64,000 nt of DNA from Mesorhizobium sp. AR07 (GCF_024746815.1 NZ_CP080525.1:2294001-2358000); one strand, 5' to 3'; numbered from the stretch's first letter, positions 1 to 8,789 are shown. Made by a program: numbers and translations. Notes: generated by a model from the sequence alone, not told the origin.

Positions 1-572
1 AGCACGAAGGCAAGGCCCAGATCCCACCACACCGAAGCAACGCTGACGCCGATCAGCGACCAGCGCGTGGAGGTGAGCCAGGGGATGTCGTCGAAACCGA
101 GAAAGGACAGGTAGTAGTTGACGAGCCCATACTGGGTGTCGAGCATCCAGACCCATACAAGCCCGATCACCGTCGCGGACACCACGGTGGGAGCGAAAAA
201 GAGCGTGCGCGCCAGGCCCGACAGCGGATAGCGCTTGTTCACGAAAAGCGCGAACAGCAAGCCGAGCCCGGTCACGCAGGGAACGATGATGAGGCCGTAG
301 AGGAAGACGTTCTTGAAGGCGACCGCGACCCACTGGTCCGTGAACGCCTTGTGGAAATTGTCGAACCCTACCCATTTCGGTGCGCCAACGATGCTCCAGC
401 GCGTGAACGAGACATAGATACCGAACAGCACGGGAAGGATGTTGAACAGGAAGAACGGCAGCGCGAAGAAGGCGACGAGCAGATAGCCCACGCGATCGGT
501 CGGATGGCGCTCGGCTCCGAAGTCGGCTTGGCCTTGGAAGTCGGCCTGGCCTTGCAAGATTGCCGTTGTCAT
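1..572 (-). CDS. Sugar ABC transporter permease (N-terminal part)
   Basis: Inner-membrane permease of a carbohydrate importer of the MalF/UgpA type. About 190 residues are visible; the C-terminal part, with the EAA loop that contacts the ATPase, lies beyond the window edge. The N-terminus carries a short repeated stretch (GQADFQGQADF), followed by the hydrophobic segments expected of this family (roughly residues 25-47, 85-107, 118-140 and 165-185). The ATG at 572 is the first in frame. The gene lies 104 bp downstream of the binding-protein gene on the same strand, the usual order of such operons. The family is clear from the segment pattern and the FTRW and GFDNF motifs; the sugar cannot be told. 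Confidence 0.85.
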   Translation of the reverse strand, partial: MTTAILQGQADFQGQADFGAERHPTDRVGYLLVAFFALPFFLFNILPVLFGIYVSFTRWSIVGAPKWVGFDNFHKAFTDQWVAVAFKNVFLYGLIIVPCVTGLGLLFALFVNKRYPLSGLARTLFFAPTVVSATVIGLVWVWMLDTQYGLVNYYLSFLGFDDIPWLTSTRWSLIGVSVASVWWDLGLAFV

Positions 573-676
573 GTCGATCTGTCCGCCTTGCGGCAATGGT
601 CAGGAGAGGCCCGTCGCGACGATGCTCGGCGCGACGGGCAAGGGATCAGTCAGGTTCCCCGGAAGCTATCCCGGGA

Positions 677-2017
677 TCAGCCTTCGTCCAGGTCGGACTG
701 CCACTGCGTTTGGATCTGCTGCATCGCCGCGTCGATCGTCGTCTGCCCCGACCATACGCCTTCGAGCGTCTTGGCGAGGAAATTCCCGCCTGAGTAGATC
801 GTGAAGTTGGGACCATTCACCACCGGGATCTCGCCGACGGTGGCAAAGCTCATCCCATCGACGAAGGCCCCGCGAATATCCCACGGGCTGCCGGCGGTCT
901 TGTAGTCCGGACGATCGAGGATGGATTTGCGCGGAGAGGCGCCGCGCCCAACCGTCGTCCAGAGGAAGCTGTTGTCCGACAGCCATTTGACGGCCGCCAT
1001 CGTTGCTTCGTGGCGCCCTGGGTCAGCCTGCTTGTAGAATTCCAGGCCACCCATCTCGAGGTAAGTGACGTGCTTGCTGCCGATCTTGGGAAACAGCACC
1101 GTCTTGAACGGCAGTTTCTGCGCGACATAACCGTTGAGCGTCCACGGACCGGTCCAGAAGATCGAGCCCTGCCCGGTTCCGAAGGCCTTGTAGCGGTCGG
1201 TGACATCGCGGGTCGAAACCTTGTGCTTGTCGAAAAGGTCGAGGACCCATTGCATTGCCGCCTTGCCGGCCTCGGGGTTCACGCAAGCGGTCTTCAGATC
1301 GTCACTGGCGCGCTGGAAACCCATCTGTTCCGCGACAATGCCCCAGGTGACGGTAGGCTGAACGCCGGAGCCCGTCATCATGATCCCCGAGCGGGTGACC
1401 TTGTCGCCTTCGCGCTTGGTCATGGCCTTCGCCCATTCCAGCAGCGTGTCGCCATCCATCGGCGGTTTGCTGGCATCGAGCCCTGCTTCCTTGACATGAT
1501 CAAGGTTGATTTCAGGCTGAAGGCTCATCAGGTCCATGGGGATCATGAAGACCTTGTTGTCGTACTTCGGGTAACGCGAGCCCGCGATTGACGTCGCGCT
1601 GAAGTCGGCAAGGTCGAGGCCAGAGCCCGCGATGAGATCATCAAGCGGTATGATGACCTCGTCGCGCGCCAGTTGGGCCGACTTGCCCGCCGTGCCCCAG
1701 CCAAAGTCTGGTGCCTTGCCCGTGGCCGCTGCCGCCAGCACCTTGGTTACGTATTGTTCTTCAGGAACTACCTCCATGCGGATCTGGACGCCTTTGTCCT
1801 TGTGCGCATCGTTGAAGGCGGCGATCATCTTGGCCCACACCTCACCGTCCGAAGCCGATAGCCAGCTCCAATGCACGATCTCGATAGGGTTGGCGGCCGA
1901 GGCGCGGCCAGTCCAGATGTGCGGAACGGCAAGACCTACCCCAGCTGCCGCAGCCGACCTCAAAAGTGTTCTGCGGTTCAGGGCAAAAGTCGATTTGTTC
2001 AATGAAGTCAAATCCAT
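677..2017 (-). CDS. Sugar ABC transporter substrate-binding protein, Tat-exported
   Basis: Periplasmic family 1 solute-binding protein of about 446 residues, the partner of the downstream permease. The N-terminus has a twin-arginine signal (NRRTLLRSAAAAG, about residues 16-28) ending near ASA, so export by Tat is likely. The body has typical features: the early HWSW motif, the GWGTAGKSAQLA segment and the FWTGPW segment. I chose the ATG at 2017, not the ATG at 2041, because GGGAG stands about 8 bases before it and the Tat motif then sits at normal distance. The gene is divergent from the AraC-type regulator starting at 2216, which may control it. Substrate unknown. Confidence 0.88.
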   Translation of the reverse strand: MDLTSLNKSTFALNRRTLLRSAAAAGVGLAVPHIWTGRASAANPIEIVHWSWLSASDGEVWAKMIAAFNDAHKDKGVQIRMEVVPEEQYVTKVLAAAATGKAPDFGWGTAGKSAQLARDEVIIPLDDLIAGSGLDLADFSATSIAGSRYPKYDNKVFMIPMDLMSLQPEINLDHVKEAGLDASKPPMDGDTLLEWAKAMTKREGDKVTRSGIMMTGSGVQPTVTWGIVAEQMGFQRASDDLKTACVNPEAGKAAMQWVLDLFDKHKVSTRDVTDRYKAFGTGQGSIFWTGPWTLNGYVAQKLPFKTVLFPKIGSKHVTYLEMGGLEFYKQADPGRHEATMAAVKWLSDNSFLWTTVGRGASPRKSILDRPDYKTAGSPWDIRGAFVDGMSFATVGEIPVVNGPNFTIYSGGNFLAKTLEGVWSGQTTIDAAMQQIQTQWQSDLDEG

Positions 2018-2215
2018 GACAATCTCCCACGCGGCATGCACTAGGCGCTTACCACGCTCTGTTAGAGCTTATTTTTCTATGTTCCCTCGTCGAGGCCGTC
2101 CCAGAACGTGCTCTCGGCGTGGTGACAGTGTTGGCCAATCAGTCGCCCAACAGTTGATCCACAGCGTCACATAATATATCTGCAACGTCATCAGCAATTT
2201 TCTCGGACGCTTGTC

Positions 2216-3289
2216 GTGGTCACAGATACGAATCCCGTCATCGCAGCCGCCTCCAACCGCCGGCCGCGTTTCGCCTTTCTGCTGCAACCCGAATTTCCGA
2301 TGAATGCCCTGATCATGGCGACCGAGGCGCTGCGCATAGCCAATCAGAACAGCGGTCAGCATCTTTTCGAATGGATCATGATTTCGGATTCGGGCGACTC
2401 GGTACGCGCGAGCAACGGCATGTGGGTTGCCGCAAACCACGATCTGACCAACTTCTCGCGCTGTGACTTCCTCGTCGTTCTGGAGGGCAATCTGCCGACG
2501 CAGAACATATCGGCCAATGTGCGCGGAGCCCTGCGCAATGCGTACCGGCATGGATCGATGATCATCGGCGTCGACACGGGCGCCTTCGCCATTGCGGCAG
2601 CCGGCCTCACGGGCGATCGCGAGGCCGTGGTGCACTGGGAGGCGGTGTCATCGTACCTTGAGCATTTTCCGGCGGCCGAGACAAAGAACCAGATCTATTT
2701 CATCGATCGGCAACTTGCCTTCTGCGCAGGCGGGGTGGCGACGCTCGACATGATGCTCGATTTGATCGGAAGGCTGCGCGGGGCGAGCCTTGCCAAAGAA
2801 GTCGCCAATGCACTCATCCATACGCCGCGCGAAGGCATTCATCCGCAGCGAACGGACGATGATGCGATTGGCGAGACACAACCTTCCTTGTCCCACAGGA
2901 TCGTGGCGTTGATGGAAGACAATCTCGATTTCCCGCTGTCGCCGAAGAGTCTCGCGCGCCACCTCGGTATTTCCGTACGGACATTGGAGCGCTGCTGCCT
3001 TCGCCAGTTCAACCAGACCCCGAACCAGCTCTATCTGCGCTCGCGCCTGCAGGCAGCACGTAACCTGCTTTTCTACGAAGAGCGTGAAATCAAGGATGTC
3101 GCCTATGCCTGCGGCTTTTCCTACCCCTCGGTTTTCACCCGGGCCTTCACCGCCCAGTTCGGCCAATCACCACGCTCGTTCCGCCAGGCATTTCGCGAAA
3201 CACAGATCACAGTCCGCCCGGAGATCGTCAGGATGTCTCGAAGCCGCCTGCCTGGCACGGAATCGACTGCCGACGAGGTGGGCGTCTAG
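2216..3289 (+). CDS. GlxA-type AraC family transcriptional regulator
   Basis: A 357-residue regulator with an N-terminal DJ-1/PfpI-like (class I glutamine amidotransferase-like) sensor domain (about residues 18-190, including GVDTGAFAIAAAGL and CAGGVATLDMM) and a C-terminal AraC double helix-turn-helix (about 230-330, with LARHLGISVRTLERC and DVAYACGFSYPSVFTRAF). It has the length and architecture of GlxA/GbdR proteins, several of which control catabolism of quaternary amines or amino acids. The start is GTG at 2216. It is divergent from the ABC importer and convergent with the SDR gene, so regulation of either is possible but not shown. Confidence 0.88.
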   Translation: MVTDTNPVIAAASNRRPRFAFLLQPEFPMNALIMATEALRIANQNSGQHLFEWIMISDSGDSVRASNGMWVAANHDLTNFSRCDFLVVLEGNLPTQNISANVRGALRNAYRHGSMIIGVDTGAFAIAAAGLTGDREAVVHWEAVSSYLEHFPAAETKNQIYFIDRQLAFCAGGVATLDMMLDLIGRLRGASLAKEVANALIHTPREGIHPQRTDDDAIGETQPSLSHRIVALMEDNLDFPLSPKSLARHLGISVRTLERCCLRQFNQTPNQLYLRSRLQAARNLLFYEEREIKDVAYACGFSYPSVFTRAFTAQFGQSPRSFRQAFRETQITVRPEIVRMSRSRLPGTESTADEVGV

Positions 3290-3307
3290 AGCATCGGCTT
3301 GGCGTGG

Positions 3308-4129
3308 TCATCGAGGAGTGTCGCCGACCATGCCTGAAAACAGCACCGAGCCGCGCTGCTCGAGAAGCGACAGCGAGGTGTAATCCAGGATCGATAGGCC
3401 CCCGTCGGCGACCAAGGTTTGGCCCGTGATGAACGAAGCCTCATCACTGGCCAGGAATGCGACAGCCGCGGCAATTTCGGCTGGCGTGCCCATCCGGCCG
3501 AAGACGCTTGGCGCCACGGTCCAATCGCCGGTACCCGACGCGGGCGCCGCTGCATCGGTTTCGGTGGCAATCCAGCCAGGACTGACGCAATTCGCCCGGA
3601 TCCGATGCGGAGCACCTTCGATGGCCAACGATCGCGTGAGCGCCTCAACGGCCGCCTTGGCGACGCTGTACAGACCCCAGTTGCCGTGCAAGGTAGCCGT
3701 AGACGATATGTTCACAATCGCACCGCCACCGGAATCCCGCATCACCGGCAAGGCGTAGGAGGCTACAAAATAGGTGGAGTCCAGGTTGGCGCCACGCATC
3801 TTGTCCCATCTCGATCCAGGGCGATCGCCTGGTTCGATGCCGCTCCGGCGCGAACCAGCGCCTGCATTGTTGACCACAACCCGCAGCCGCCCCCAATGGC
3901 CGATTTGGCCGATCAGATCCTCGACTTGATGTTCCTCCGATAGGTCGCACTGGAAAAAGCGGGCTTCACCCTCAATCGCCTTTGCTTCCGCTTCAACGAC
4001 GCGACCCTTCTCGCGATCGCGGCCTGCGAACGCCACCCGGGCTCCCTCTTTCAGGAAATAGTGGACGATTCCGCGGCCTATCCCCGAATTTCCGCCGGTC
4101 ACGAGAACGTCCTGACCTTTAAACCGCAT
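3308..4129 (-). CDS. SDR family NAD(P)-dependent oxidoreductase
   Basis: Classical short-chain dehydrogenase of about 273 residues. The nucleotide-binding TGGNSGIGRG motif is at residues 9-18, NNAGAG near 90, the catalytic serine in NISSTATL, YSVAKAA with the catalytic Tyr and Lys, and the PGWIATE segment after it. The start at 4129 has an AGGAGG ribosome site 5 bases upstream; upstream in-frame ATGs lack one. The C-terminus extends past the usual FITGQTLVADGG end by about 30 residues. The 5' two thirds of the gene and its upstream region are repeated at 61128-61776. The substrate is probably a sugar, polyol or hydroxy acid, given the importer next door; this is inference. Confidence 0.9.
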   Translation of the reverse strand: MRFKGQDVLVTGGNSGIGRGIVHYFLKEGARVAFAGRDREKGRVVEAEAKAIEGEARFFQCDLSEEHQVEDLIGQIGHWGRLRVVVNNAGAGSRRSGIEPGDRPGSRWDKMRGANLDSTYFVASYALPVMRDSGGGAIVNISSTATLHGNWGLYSVAKAAVEALTRSLAIEGAPHRIRANCVSPGWIATETDAAAPASGTGDWTVAPSVFGRMGTPAEIAAAVAFLASDEASFITGQTLVADGGLSILDYTSLSLLEQRGSVLFSGMVGDTPR

Positions 4130-4338
4130 GGTACCTCCTGCAGACGATGCAGATGCGCGCAGATTGCGGCATCTCCGATCCAGGCCGCTGAGAATCGGTG
4201 GACCCAAACAGGGACATGCCTCGCTATTCAATTCAACGTCAGTGCCACGGCGGGTAGAGGATTGGACAGCGAGCGGGCAAATTCTCCCACAGCGGGATGA
4301 GCCAGATCCGGCCATCGAAGTCATGGCCCTTATTGGTG
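3670..4338 (-). repeat. Direct repeat copy A (SDR gene 5' part and upstream region)
   Basis: This block matches 61128-61776 in the same orientation, 57,458 bp away. In the coding part (3670-4129) I found only a handful of differences, mainly near 3945-3960. In the roughly 200 bp upstream of the start codon the copies differ at many positions and by small insertions, yet remain alignable to the shared GAAGTCATGG near 4317. The match stops abruptly inside the gene at 3670. Confidence 0.9.
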
Positions 4339-4828
4339 TCGCCAGCGTTGAGCTGGCTAGCCGAGCCAGAATACGCCTATAAGTCGTTGATAAATAACGA
4401 CAATGGTGGCCCCGGAGGGACGTCGTCTTTTCAACAGAAACAAACAGTTAGCGGATGGTTCGCCCAGCCATATTCTTCGTATGTTCCCGCATTCGGTGGC
4501 GAACCAGGCAAGAGCTCCAAATGAGCAACCCCCTACCCTCTGATTCCTAATCTGTAGGTCACAAGTTCGATTCCTATAGGTTACCTGGCGGGCAGCACTG
4601 CTTAGACTCCGGACAGGCTCACATTTTGTCGTCGGCGATCAGATTTTCCCGGGCGCGACGGACCTTGCATCGACGAAGCTCCTGATCGAGCAGGCCAGGG
4701 CCGCCAGATGAGGCAATACTCAAGGCGCCAATCCACGAATCGGTGTCCAGCGGACGTCAGAAGAAATCGGCCTGACATGATGATGGCGGGACATAGCCCG
4801 CCACCAGATTGTTAGCGAATGCCGTGGC
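4339..4828. other. Gene-free stretch with tRNA 3'-end-like sequence
   Basis: No convincing coding region. Around 4540-4588 the + strand reads like the 3' part of a tRNA: a GTAGGTCACAAG stretch, a T-loop TTCGATTC and a following ACC. The T-stem pairing is poor (two mismatches), so it is at best a degenerate remnant or an old integration site. Confidence 0.3.
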
Positions 4829-5104
4829 TTATTTGGAGCCGCCGAGTGCCTTCAATTTCTCGCAGAACTGGGCATGAGGCTTGCTCATCGCCGCGTCGTT
4901 GCATTCCTTCATCATCTTGGCCTGATCGGCCTTAGCCATGCCCGCCCAGGCCTTTTTCATATCGGCGTCCGGCTTCATCGTCTTCATGCTCGCGTCGGTG
5001 TAGAACGGTGCCATCATCTTGGGTTCGTCGAGCGCGCCGGCAAGCGCTGCGCCGCCGACAATGGTGAAAGCAAGTGCGCCGAAGCAGGCAGTTTTGAAGC
5101 TCAT
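4829..5104 (-). CDS. Small secreted protein with two cysteines
   Basis: A 91-residue protein with a Sec-type signal peptide (hydrophobic residues 8-20, cleavage likely after ALAGA) and a mature part rich in Lys, Met and Ala with two cysteines in a KECNDAA...FCEKLK pattern about 13 residues apart, which could form a disulfide. It is paralogous to the product of 16500-16793: both share an LD(E/D)P...M.PF(Y/F)TDA.MKTMK block and the paired cysteines. Function unknown. I see no GGAAC-type promoter in front of this copy, unlike its paralogue. Confidence 0.75.
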   Translation of the reverse strand: MSFKTACFGALAFTIVGGAALAGALDEPKMMAPFYTDASMKTMKPDADMKKAWAGMAKADQAKMMKECNDAAMSKPHAQFCEKLKALGGSK

Positions 5105-5502
5105 GAAATTATCCTTCCCTACTCTTTTGCCCCGACCGTCGTTTGCAATCAGGTGCGGATTCTAACGCCTTATAAGCGACACCTAAATGATGGCGAATAT
5201 TAGGATGTCGCTTCACAAATCGATACATCATTGAAATGATATTGCGGCAAATGTCTCTTTTCCGACAAGACTTTGCTGGGTTGCTCGGCGCATTCGCGCG
5301 CAATCGCTCTTGCGAGGCATGGATGAAGCGCGCCAAGAATCAGCAACCCCCGTTCGAGCAATTCCGAGGGCTTCAACAGGTGCACCTTCATGCTCCAAGT
5401 TGGATAGCGAGGAGGCCCCTTGAGGTCGGCGCTGAGCCGACACAGGCAAGCGAGCCGCTGGCGACGGGCAATGACTATCTCCGGGTCCGATCTCGTCGGC
5501 CG
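5105..5502. other. Gene-free stretch
   Basis: I see no gene, repeat or recognisable RNA here. It separates the small cysteine protein gene from the curli genes and should contain the promoter of the former. Confidence 0.5.
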
Positions 5503-5916
5503 CTACCAACCGTAGCTGAAGGTGGCGCCGCCGCCGCCATCGCCGTTCTGAACAACATTCGCGTCGGTGTTTCTGCCGAACTGGAAAATACCGTAGGCGT
5601 TGTCATTGCCGTTCTGCTGCAGGGTGGCGGAATGGCCGTTACCCTCCTGCTGGATGATGCCCAGGTTGCCGCCGCCGTTCTGGCCGATGCCGGCGGCGTT
5701 GCCGTGTCCCAACTGGCGGATGCTGGCGCCGCGCAGGCCGCGATAGAGCGAATAGACGCGCAGGCCAGTCGCCAGGGCGCCGGCGTCGCGGGCGTTGTCA
5801 GGAGCAAATGTCACCGAAACCCAGCCGCCCGCGTAAGCCGGTGCGGACAGCGCCGCCTGGCCGATGCCGCCGGCAACGACAGCGGCGGTAAGGGTTTTGA
5901 ACATGTTGCGGATCAT
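5503..5916 (-). CDS. Curlin repeat protein (CsgA/CsgB-like)
   Basis: A 137-residue secreted curlin. A signal peptide (residues 1-29, ending APAYA) is followed by about 40 residues without repeats and then curlin repeats of the form IxQxGxxNxAxxxQxG (IRQLGHGNAAGIGQNG, IIQQEGNGHSATLQQNG, IFQFGRNTDANVVQNG). Such repeats stack as beta-helices and polymerise into extracellular amyloid. It lies downstream of csgH on the same strand, but a terminator-like hairpin sits between them, so it may have its own transcript. The longer non-repeat N-terminal part fits a minor or nucleator (CsgB-like) role better than the main subunit; this is inference. Confidence 0.85.
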   Translation of the reverse strand: MIRNMFKTLTAAVVAGGIGQAALSAPAYAGGWVSVTFAPDNARDAGALATGLRVYSLYRGLRGASIRQLGHGNAAGIGQNGGGNLGIIQQEGNGHSATLQQNGNDNAYGIFQFGRNTDANVVQNGDGGGGATFSYGW

Positions 5917-6036
5917 CTTGGTCTCCTTTTCCGGCTGCCTCAGCCTATGGCCAACCTTCTCATCTCGTGGCTGAACGCTGCCGGAATCCTTCGTTCAGCT
6001 GTCGTTCAGTCATTTTTCTCCCGGCCTGGCGCACAT

Positions 6037-6066
6037 AAAAAGGGCGCCGACCGCCGACGCCCTTTT
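6037..6066 (-). terminator. Rho-independent terminator after csgH
   Basis: On the minus strand AAAAGGGCG pairs with CGCCCTTTTT around a loop of about 11 bases, ending in a T run. It lies about 20 bp past the csgH stop codon. Confidence 0.75.
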
Positions 6067-6085
6067 CGTAAATCTAGCGATGCGA

Positions 6086-6487
6086 TCAGGTCGCGCCGCC
6101 GACCTGCTCGGCGCAGCCGATGCTCTTGCCATCGACCGTAATCTTAAGCCTGGCGTCGAAGACGGTGCCCTTCGCGTCGAGCGTGACAGCGCCGAGCTTG
6201 GCAGGCTTGCCGGGCGCGGCGCTAAAAGCGCCGCCCTGCTCGATATTGGTGCCGCCGGTGCGACCGGCACTTTCGACATGGAAGGAATAGGTGCCGCTCA
6301 CGTTTCGATCTGCATGGGCGAGCGCCTCCAGCGAGACCATGCCGCCTTCCGGCGCGGCGCGGATCTCGCAGCGCACCGGCGCGATGGACTGGTCGGCGGT
6401 GGCCATAGCCGCCAGCGCGCCGGCCGGGATCAGAACCAGGGCGAGCGCGGCCATGACGCGGCGGGGATCCTTGACTATGCGTGGCAT
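6086..6487 (-). CDS. csgH: Curli assembly protein CsgH
   Basis: A 133-residue periplasmic protein with a signal peptide (hydrophobic segment about residues 11-27) and a predicted beta-sandwich with two cysteines (VRCEIRAAPEGG near the start of the mature part and IGCAEQ at the C-terminus). Length and motifs fit CsgH, the alphaproteobacterial curli chaperone-like protein that limits premature curlin polymerisation. The start at 6487 has GGAGA about 6 bases upstream; the longer in-frame extension lacks a ribosome site. It sits between two curlin genes on the same strand. No csgG, csgE or csgF is visible, so the secretion pore must be encoded elsewhere. Confidence 0.8.
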   Translation of the reverse strand: MPRIVKDPRRVMAALALVLIPAGALAAMATADQSIAPVRCEIRAAPEGGMVSLEALAHADRNVSGTYSFHVESAGRTGGTNIEQGGAFSAAPGKPAKLGAVTLDAKGTVFDARLKITVDGKSIGCAEQVGGAT

Positions 6488-6554
6488 GTTCGTCTCCTTG
6501 GCGTTCGGTGGCCGTGGCCGCGGACTCTTTCCACGGCCGCCCGGCGTTGTCGTG

Positions 6555-6992
6555 TTATGGGCAGGCCTGGACGAAAGCGGCGACGTTGCCGCTGCCGCCC
6601 TGGCTGACGTTGGCATCGCAGCCGTGGCCAACCTGCACGCCGGCGGCGATGTTGCCGTTGCCGTCCTGGGTCAGGATGGTGGTGTGGTTGGAGCCGAACT
6701 GGGCGACGCCGGCCACATTGCGGTTGCCGTTCTGATAGGTGGCGCCGTAGTTGCCGACCCCTTCCTGGCCGATGGCCGAAAGGTTGTGGCGGCCGCGCTG
6801 CTGGCCGATCACCGTGTTGAAGCGGCCGTCCTGGTAGACCCGGATACGGTTCTTGAAGCCGTTCTGGGCGCCGCCGGCCGAGTTCGACCAGCCATATTGC
6901 TCAATGCTCACGTCGTTGGCCATGGCCGGGGCGGCGACGGTAATACCGACAAGAGCGGCGAGCGCGGTTGCGATGAAAGAAATGCGGATCAT
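6555..6992 (-). CDS. Major curlin subunit (CsgA-like)
   Basis: A 145-residue secreted curlin: signal peptide residues 1-25 (ending APAMA) followed directly by repeats of the SxIxQxGxxNxAxxxQxG type (VSIEQYGWSNSAGGAQNG, IRVYQDGRFNTVIGQQRG, LSAIGQEGVGNYGATYQNG and others). The repeats run to the C-terminus, as in main curli subunits. A cysteine pair is present in the last repeats (HGCDAN and the C-terminal QACP), which is unusual for CsgA. It is the first gene of the cluster and lies 67 bp upstream of csgH. The GGAGACG before the ATG supports this start. Confidence 0.87.
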   Translation of the reverse strand: MIRISFIATALAALVGITVAAPAMANDVSIEQYGWSNSAGGAQNGFKNRIRVYQDGRFNTVIGQQRGRHNLSAIGQEGVGNYGATYQNGNRNVAGVAQFGSNHTTILTQDGNGNIAAGVQVGHGCDANVSQGGSGNVAAFVQACP

Positions 6993-7259
6993 GAGAGCGT
7001 CTCCTTTGGCGGACGGGACCGCGAGTTGAACGGCTTCTTTTTAGGAGATGCCATTCGAACCGATGCTGAAGACGGTGTTCAGTTGGGGTTCAGGAAGGAC
7101 TAAGCGGGTGGCGCCCCGTTCAGCCCCTGACACCTTGCGGACACTCCATTGCTCGAGACGTAGTTCCTTCCACTCCTGTTTGGCGTGTCCCAAGAGGATT
7201 CGTGACGTAATATCGACGAGCAGACGATACCAGTTCACTCATTCTCAGATGGCGAGCAC

Positions 7260-8174
7260 ATGACAGTCCTGGTCCTCCTCAATGCAAGCGCCGGCACAAT
7301 CCAGCGCGCCGACTACGATGTCGAAGCATTCGTTCGAAACGGGTTTCAGGCGCGCGGATTGGAAGCCGAGGTGCGAATGGCGGGTGGGAGCCAGATTGCG
7401 GAGATGGCCCACAGCTTTGTCACGGCGAAATCACCCGGCAGCAAACCAAGGACCCTCGTGGTCGGCGGCGGCGATGGCACCCTCGGTTCTGCGGCATCGG
7501 CCGTCGCGGGAACGGATGTCGTGCTTGGCGTCCTGCCGTTGGGGACCCTCAATCATTTCGCCAGGGATCTCGGTTTGTCGAATGATCTGGCTGCAACCAT
7601 GGACATCATCGCCACGGGGCATGTGGAACAGGTCGACGTTGCCGAGGTGAACGGCCGCGTCTTCCTCAACAACTCATCCATCGGCATTTATCCGTTTCTT
7701 GTCGCCGAACGGACCGCCGAGCAGAAGCGGCTGGGGGTGGGAAAGCTTGCCGCACTCGGTCCGGCGCTTGTCTGGACGCTCAGGGCTTCATCGTGGAAGA
7801 GGGTCAGGATCTCGATCGGCAACGGGCGAGAACAGCGGACCCTGTGCGTGTTCGTTGGCAACAATTTCTACGACTTGAACGCGCTCGGCCGCCGCAGCAG
7901 CCTTACGTCCGGAGAGCTGTGTGTCTACGTCGTCAAGCCGCTATCCTGGCTGGGGCTCGCGCTGCTGCCGTTCAAGGCCGCCCTCGGGTTGATCGACCCA
8001 GTCCGCGATGTCGAACTCTTCCGGGTTCAAAGTCTGGAGATCAAAGCGCGCCGACGACACCTGCGCATTGCGATGGACGGCGAAACCGTAGAGGCGATAC
8101 CTCCATTGCTCTACCGTATAAGGCTGCGCTCGTTGCGGGTTCTCGCGCCTCCCTTGAAAAACCATGCCACTTAA
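7260..8174 (+). CDS. Diacylglycerol kinase family lipid kinase (YegS-like)
   Basis: A 304-residue lipid kinase of the DAGK catalytic family. It has the nucleotide-binding GGGDGTLGSAAS motif (about residues 73-84), the PLGTLNHFARDLG motif (about 96-108), the NNSSIGIYP segment and the C-terminal DGE motif. Such enzymes phosphorylate diacylglycerol, sphingolipid-like or undecaprenol-type lipids using ATP at the inner membrane. The ATG at 7260 is the first plausible start. A second, truncated DAGK-family gene lies at 59606-59923. The lipid substrate cannot be told. Confidence 0.87.
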   Translation: MTVLVLLNASAGTIQRADYDVEAFVRNGFQARGLEAEVRMAGGSQIAEMAHSFVTAKSPGSKPRTLVVGGGDGTLGSAASAVAGTDVVLGVLPLGTLNHFARDLGLSNDLAATMDIIATGHVEQVDVAEVNGRVFLNNSSIGIYPFLVAERTAEQKRLGVGKLAALGPALVWTLRASSWKRVRISIGNGREQRTLCVFVGNNFYDLNALGRRSSLTSGELCVYVVKPLSWLGLALLPFKAALGLIDPVRDVELFRVQSLEIKARRRHLRIAMDGETVEAIPPLLYRIRLRSLRVLAPPLKNHAT

Positions 8175-8315
8175 AGGTGGGGCGGACTACTCCTGAGAGT
8201 AGCGCGGGTGGTCACGTGGCTTCTCGCCGGTCCTTCGACAGCCTTCCTGCAACGGTTTCGAAAGTGCGCTTAAGGGCGGCTGGCACGGACTACCGTCCCC
8301 CCGCCGAGGCTGAGG

Positions 8316-8390
8316 CTACCTGAGGCCAAGAAAACTCATTATCGCTATTACGATCACCACTGCTCCAACGAGCCAAATAATGCCGTTCAT
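8316..8390 (-). CDS. 24-residue single-span membrane protein
   Basis: A tiny hydrophobic protein, MNGIIWLVGAVVIVIAIMSF followed by LGLR, that is almost entirely one transmembrane helix with a positive C-terminal end. Short proteins of this kind recur in Rhizobiales. The start has AAAGGAGAAAAAGATC upstream, a good ribosome site. It lies about 35 bp downstream of a perfect GGAAC-N17-GTT promoter on the same strand, so it is likely a member of the general stress response. The function is unknown. Confidence 0.7.
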   Translation of the reverse strand: MNGIIWLVGAVVIVIAIMSFLGLR

Positions 8391-8424
8391 GATCTTTTTC
8401 TCCTTTGTCTAATGCTCATAAATT

Positions 8425-8449
8425 AACTCTTAGACACCGCTAATGTTCC
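8425..8449 (-). promoter_or_regulatory. EcfG-type general-stress promoter for the 24-residue protein
   Basis: Minus strand GGAAC (8449-8445), 17 bases, GTT (8427-8425). It matches the alphaproteobacterial sigma-EcfG consensus and lies 35 bp before the ATG at 8390. Confidence 0.8.
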
Positions 8450-8543
8450 GCGACAGCGGATGCCGGGCGTGTCGTCATGCAGCAACCTTCTGCAAAGCTG
8501 TGCGTTTTCATTGAATTCAACCCACAACTCGAAGGGCACTGCC

Positions 8544-8789
8544 GTGTATGAATCATGGTTTTCGAAGCCCGTTTCCGTCACGAACGGCTTAACGGGTGAA
8601 ATCAGGAATCTTTCTAACGCTACACAAGCTATTGACTTGCTCAGCAATCAATGGCGCGACGAAGGAGGCCGCAAGTACCTTTTAGCCCTGCGGGCGTGCC
8701 GCCAAGCCACAAGCGGAGCGATTTCGGCTGACGTCGCCAGGAATGCCGTAGTTGCCGCGGCGCGTGACGCGCATATGTTGGTCGAGTGA
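8544..8789 (+). CDS. DUF982 family protein
   Basis: An 81-residue cytoplasmic protein of the DUF982 family, which is abundant and unstudied in Rhizobiales. The family pattern is visible: WFSKPVSV at the start, a central LxxxWRDEGGRKYLLALRAC and a C-terminal AR.A.VAAARDAHMLVE helix. I placed the start at the GTG at 8544, preceded by GAAGGG, because the family begins at this point; the ORF could extend 28 codons upstream to an ATG but that part has no family match. A second member lies at 24680-24925. Confidence 0.75.
   Translation: MYESWFSKPVSVTNGLTGEIRNLSNATQAIDLLSNQWRDEGGRKYLLALRACRQATSGAISADVARNAVVAAARDAHMLVE

Noticed and set aside
1010..1591. A 193-codon + strand frame
   Set aside because: It is antisense to the solute-binding protein gene, which is clear.
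5236..7103. Long + strand frames of 301 and 270 codons across the curli genes
   Set aside because: They run antisense to curlin and CsgH genes; Ala/Val-rich readings of the repeat sequence, not real proteins.
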